Positions 61,290 to 64,000 of a stretch of DNA of 64,000 nucleotides are shown piece by piece. The notes beneath the pieces were generated by a model that worked only from the letters and a program-made list of their open reading frames with translations, did not search any database and was not told where the DNA came from. A program made the position numbers and the translations under genes. Source of the DNA: Galeruca laticollis (Eukaryota; Arthropoda; Insecta; Coleoptera; Chrysomelidae). Numbering within the stretch: the first letter of the stretch is position 1; the number at the start of each line of letters is the position of its first letter. Location: positions 25,055,926-25,119,925 of the forward strand of contig OY998177.1 in assembly GCA_963921935.1 (NCBI GenBank), read 5' to 3'.

Positions 61290-64000
61290 CTTTACAAGTG
61301 CACTGGGAGATTCATGCTTATAATAAATGGTGAGTGAGGTATCGATTATAGGAATACTTTTGGTTCAAGGAAGAGAAGAAGTTAGAGGTAACAACATTTT
61401 TCAAAAAGATAATTCAAAAAATTAGTTAGATGTTCAGTTGCTTGCTTAGATTTGGAGAACGATCTATGTATGTTTTCTTACCTGGATGGAAGCTTCTCTT
61501 TTGTTAATTAATTTGGACAATGATGACATAATAAAAAATCGTTTGGACCAGTTTTTAAAAATCTACTACAATGCTGGGCGTATGACAATGAAGATTTAGA
61601 AATGAAAAAACATGAGAGTGAATTATTGATATATACTGGTCAACAATGAAATGAATATTTGTCATAAACGAAATTTTAACCTTTCTAGTGAGCTGTCAAG
61701 GAATATAAAAGTGTTGCCACTGGTATCCACTTTGCCGGCATTGTAGTTTGATTACTTGACAAACATAATCATGTTTCCCAAACAAAATAATGACATTACA
61801 CGATCGATAATATCACAAAAAGGTATATTATACTTTGATTACGAACTTTACTTTTACATAGACGAAAAGTAAACGTTGTGGGTAGGTATTTAATTAAATA
61901 TTCATTACTCTATTTTGCTATATAAGCTCATCAATTATTAAAACCGTAATCAAAAACGAGTTAAACGTTTTTGGAAATGTTTTAAGTTGTTGGTTTACAT
62001 CAGATTATTCTAATGTAGGATAATGATGCCTGGACATTATATCAGGTTACTAAATTGATCTATTTTCAATATTTCGGTGATAAATAGAAAGACTACACAA
62101 TTCATGTCTACGGAAATGTTTTCAAATTAAAATTATTTGAAAACTGTTCTTGCCTCGCGAAAGAGTTTAAAAATTTTGCTACTAAAAACGTATTGTATTT
62201 CTATTAAAAGAATTCTTTTAAAGTACTTTCAGTGCATATTGAGATTAGTTAGGAGAAATAAAGATACTCATTTAACATGTCAAGAACTAATTCTGCCAAG
62301 CTTATGCACTATATAAGGGTGGTTGAAAAAATATCAACTTAGATCTGCTCTCAGACAATGAATTGAAATGACAAAAAATTATCTCTAAATAATTTCAGCC
62401 AGAAATCGCAGTTTTTTAGTAACAAAAATATCAAGCAGATTTTCTTCAACTAAAATATATATTTCGGGTCAGGTAGGTCAAATGAAAAACTCATGGAATT
62501 ATATAAAACGGTGAACACTGGTTTGGGGAGTCTTTTTTAAGCATATCCAACAACCAATGACCCCCCACTACATACTAGGACGTGACGCTGCGTAACAGTA
62601 ACCAATTTGTTTATTTGTATATTTTTCTTAAAAAACGCAAGCTCCTTTGACTCTCACATAAATTAATGAGCAAACTTCAAATTATGTTCCTCAGTATTTT
62701 ATTTTGGAAATGCGGAACGATCTTATAACGAGGAAAACTCAACCTCTCAGTGCTCGTTATAGATATGCGGGTTGTCTCCCGTAGTACAACCCGTGCTCGC
62801 CAGTCGACTAGCTTCTTCAAAACTTAGATGCTCACTAAAAGGGTGCCAGAGAAGTTTTGGCGAGCACCCAAGACTTCTTAAGTTAGCCCACAACTCCTCA
62901 GTGGGTTAACGGCACTAATCAAACACTCTGAAGAGGTTTTAGGAAAGTTAATATTAAAAATGAAAGTCAGCTAATGTCTCCTGATTGATGTTTAATATTT
63001 TCTTGGACCTTCTTTTCAAAATATGAGAAACAAGTTAACAACAACAAAAAATAATGAAATTAATACCTGAGCTCAGCTGAAGGCTGTAGCTCCAGTATGT
63101 AGCTAGGATGAAGGCCGAAATCTACATAAAAACTTAATTCGTACGCTAAATTAGCAGCTGCAAGCAAATAACTCCAAAATACAATTTGTAAATCAAACAA
63201 GCAGGTTCTACGATACCTGAGTAGAGCTGAAGTCTACTAACTCAGGGTGCAGAAGAGCTGAGGGCTCAAATCTACACAGATGTCTCAAATTACAGTTCAA
63301 GGAAACGAACAAATAGTTCATTCACAATTTTTCAAATTCGGTGAAACTCTTAACACCAAAACTACAATTGATTCAATACATTGGGCTCACACTCCCGAGA
63401 ATTTTAAGAGCTTAAATATTTATAAATGCCATTACATATATAAATGAAAATCGTCAAAGACAGAAAAATATACCTTAATATCACAGCACCCTGGTACATA
63501 CCGTGGTATAACTAGCGTTTAAAGCCAACAATTTAATATTCAATTAAAATGTTCAACCTTTTAAACGTTGAACGACTAATATCGCTTAATATAATAAAAA
63601 TTTAGTAAAATTTGGGGGTTGTTTAAATCCTGCAAAAATCCTGGAACTCACTGCTCATCGGAACGGTTTTCCACAGCAAAACGCCGGGTCGGACCCCCTA
63701 GCTGCTAACTCACACCGTATTTTCCTTCACTAATCAGGTAATATACTTTCCACGTAAAATGGCTGCACAAGTGCACGGATTTTTAAAACTCACACAACGT
63801 GGTCTATTATTCGACGTCTGATGGGGAACTAGCTTCGTTCTCATTACACTGGCCTCTCGTCAAAATCAGCGACAGTCTTGCCAAATTAAATTTTCAACGG
63901 TCTGGCGATTTTTCGCGTTACAATATGAATGTTGCTCTCTTTGATGCAGTCTACATTGATTTCAGAATTTGATTGTATAATAGGTGGGCAGACAGAATTT
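61290..64000. other. No recognisable gene; partial tandem duplication near 63064-63290
   Basis: About 2.7 kb without a recognised gene. ATACCTGAG, AGCTGAAG and AATCTACA recur in the same order at 63064-63128 and 63218-63280, an approximately 154-bp imperfect duplication. From about 62690 to the right edge the sequence is GC-richer and has short inverted patches (CGGGTTGT and ACAACCCG at 62768-62812; CCCACAACTCCTCAGTGGG at 62886-62904). This could be a long terminal repeat or leader of an element extending past the window. Confidence 0.4.

Noticed and set aside
62750..62960. tRNA-like or small structured RNA
   Set aside because: Several short inverted patches exist, but no cloverleaf and no A and B boxes could be read. 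I found no tRNA gene anywhere in the window.

Overview
The window is AT-rich, repeat-dominated eukaryotic DNA, most likely from an arthropod and probably an insect. The reasons are the kinds of transposable elements present: BEL/Pao, Ty3/gypsy with a SAP-domain Gag, Penelope-like, CR1/I/jockey-type non-LTR elements, mariner-like, pogo-like and hAT elements. A beetle is a guess only. I found no host gene, tRNA or rRNA that I can support. Nearly every recognisable coding stretch is a damaged transposable-element gene, often nested in another element.

Layout. 1-1762: end of a non-LTR endonuclease, then a mariner-like element. 2890-4610: Penelope-like element (reverse transcriptase end plus GIY-YIG nuclease) bracketed by inverted copies of its own end. 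5770-6680: BEL/Pao integrase remnant. 6756-7490: near-perfect 735-bp foldback. 7683-9208: five copies of a ~332-bp satellite, followed by a reverse transcriptase remnant. 10627-14713: the most interesting object (below). 15096-18680 and 58066-58740: an unusual composite repeat with ~173-bp internal tandem units; between its copies sit Crypton-like and MULE-like fragments. 19018-23035: almost full-length CR1/jockey-like LINE. 25531-27845: gypsy-type LTR element that has lost reverse transcriptase and most of integrase. 27960-28620: remnant of a second poorly characterised transposase-like family. 29435-29583: hAT MITE with target duplication. 32014-32400: an unexplained array with a 9-bp motif every ~54 bp. 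34540-37215: R4/RTE-like, CR1-like and pogo-like remnants. 39195-40480: Ty1/copia remnant. 44370-47990: a LINE whose ORF1 is split by a 2.3-kb mariner-like transposon. 49935-54571: BEL/Pao polyprotein remnant split by a hAT element, with an adjacent MITE. 56664-57130: isolated Penelope-like end. 57310-61290: R4-like and I/jockey-type remnants. 61290-64000: nothing recognised.

The highlight is 10627-14713. A single reading frame of 962 codons, broken only by two in-frame TAA codons, encodes a basic N-terminal region, a Cys-rich region, an RNase H-like core with the blocks HVDFSEN, FLSDGPATQYRN and SEAGHGKGAADGVGG, a run of 35-residue repeats and a C-terminal SH3/Tudor-like segment. It is flanked by matching ~40-bp terminal inverted repeats, which I found by reading outward from the gene. 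The decamer CACTCCCTCA occurs seven times in direct and once in inverted orientation (plus one inverted near match) in the non-coding parts, and nowhere else that I noticed. I read it as a DNA transposon of a lineage that does not fit the superfamilies I know, with candidate transposase-binding repeats.

All family assignments rest on reading translated motifs by eye. No database search was possible. Boundaries given without a terminal repeat are approximate.
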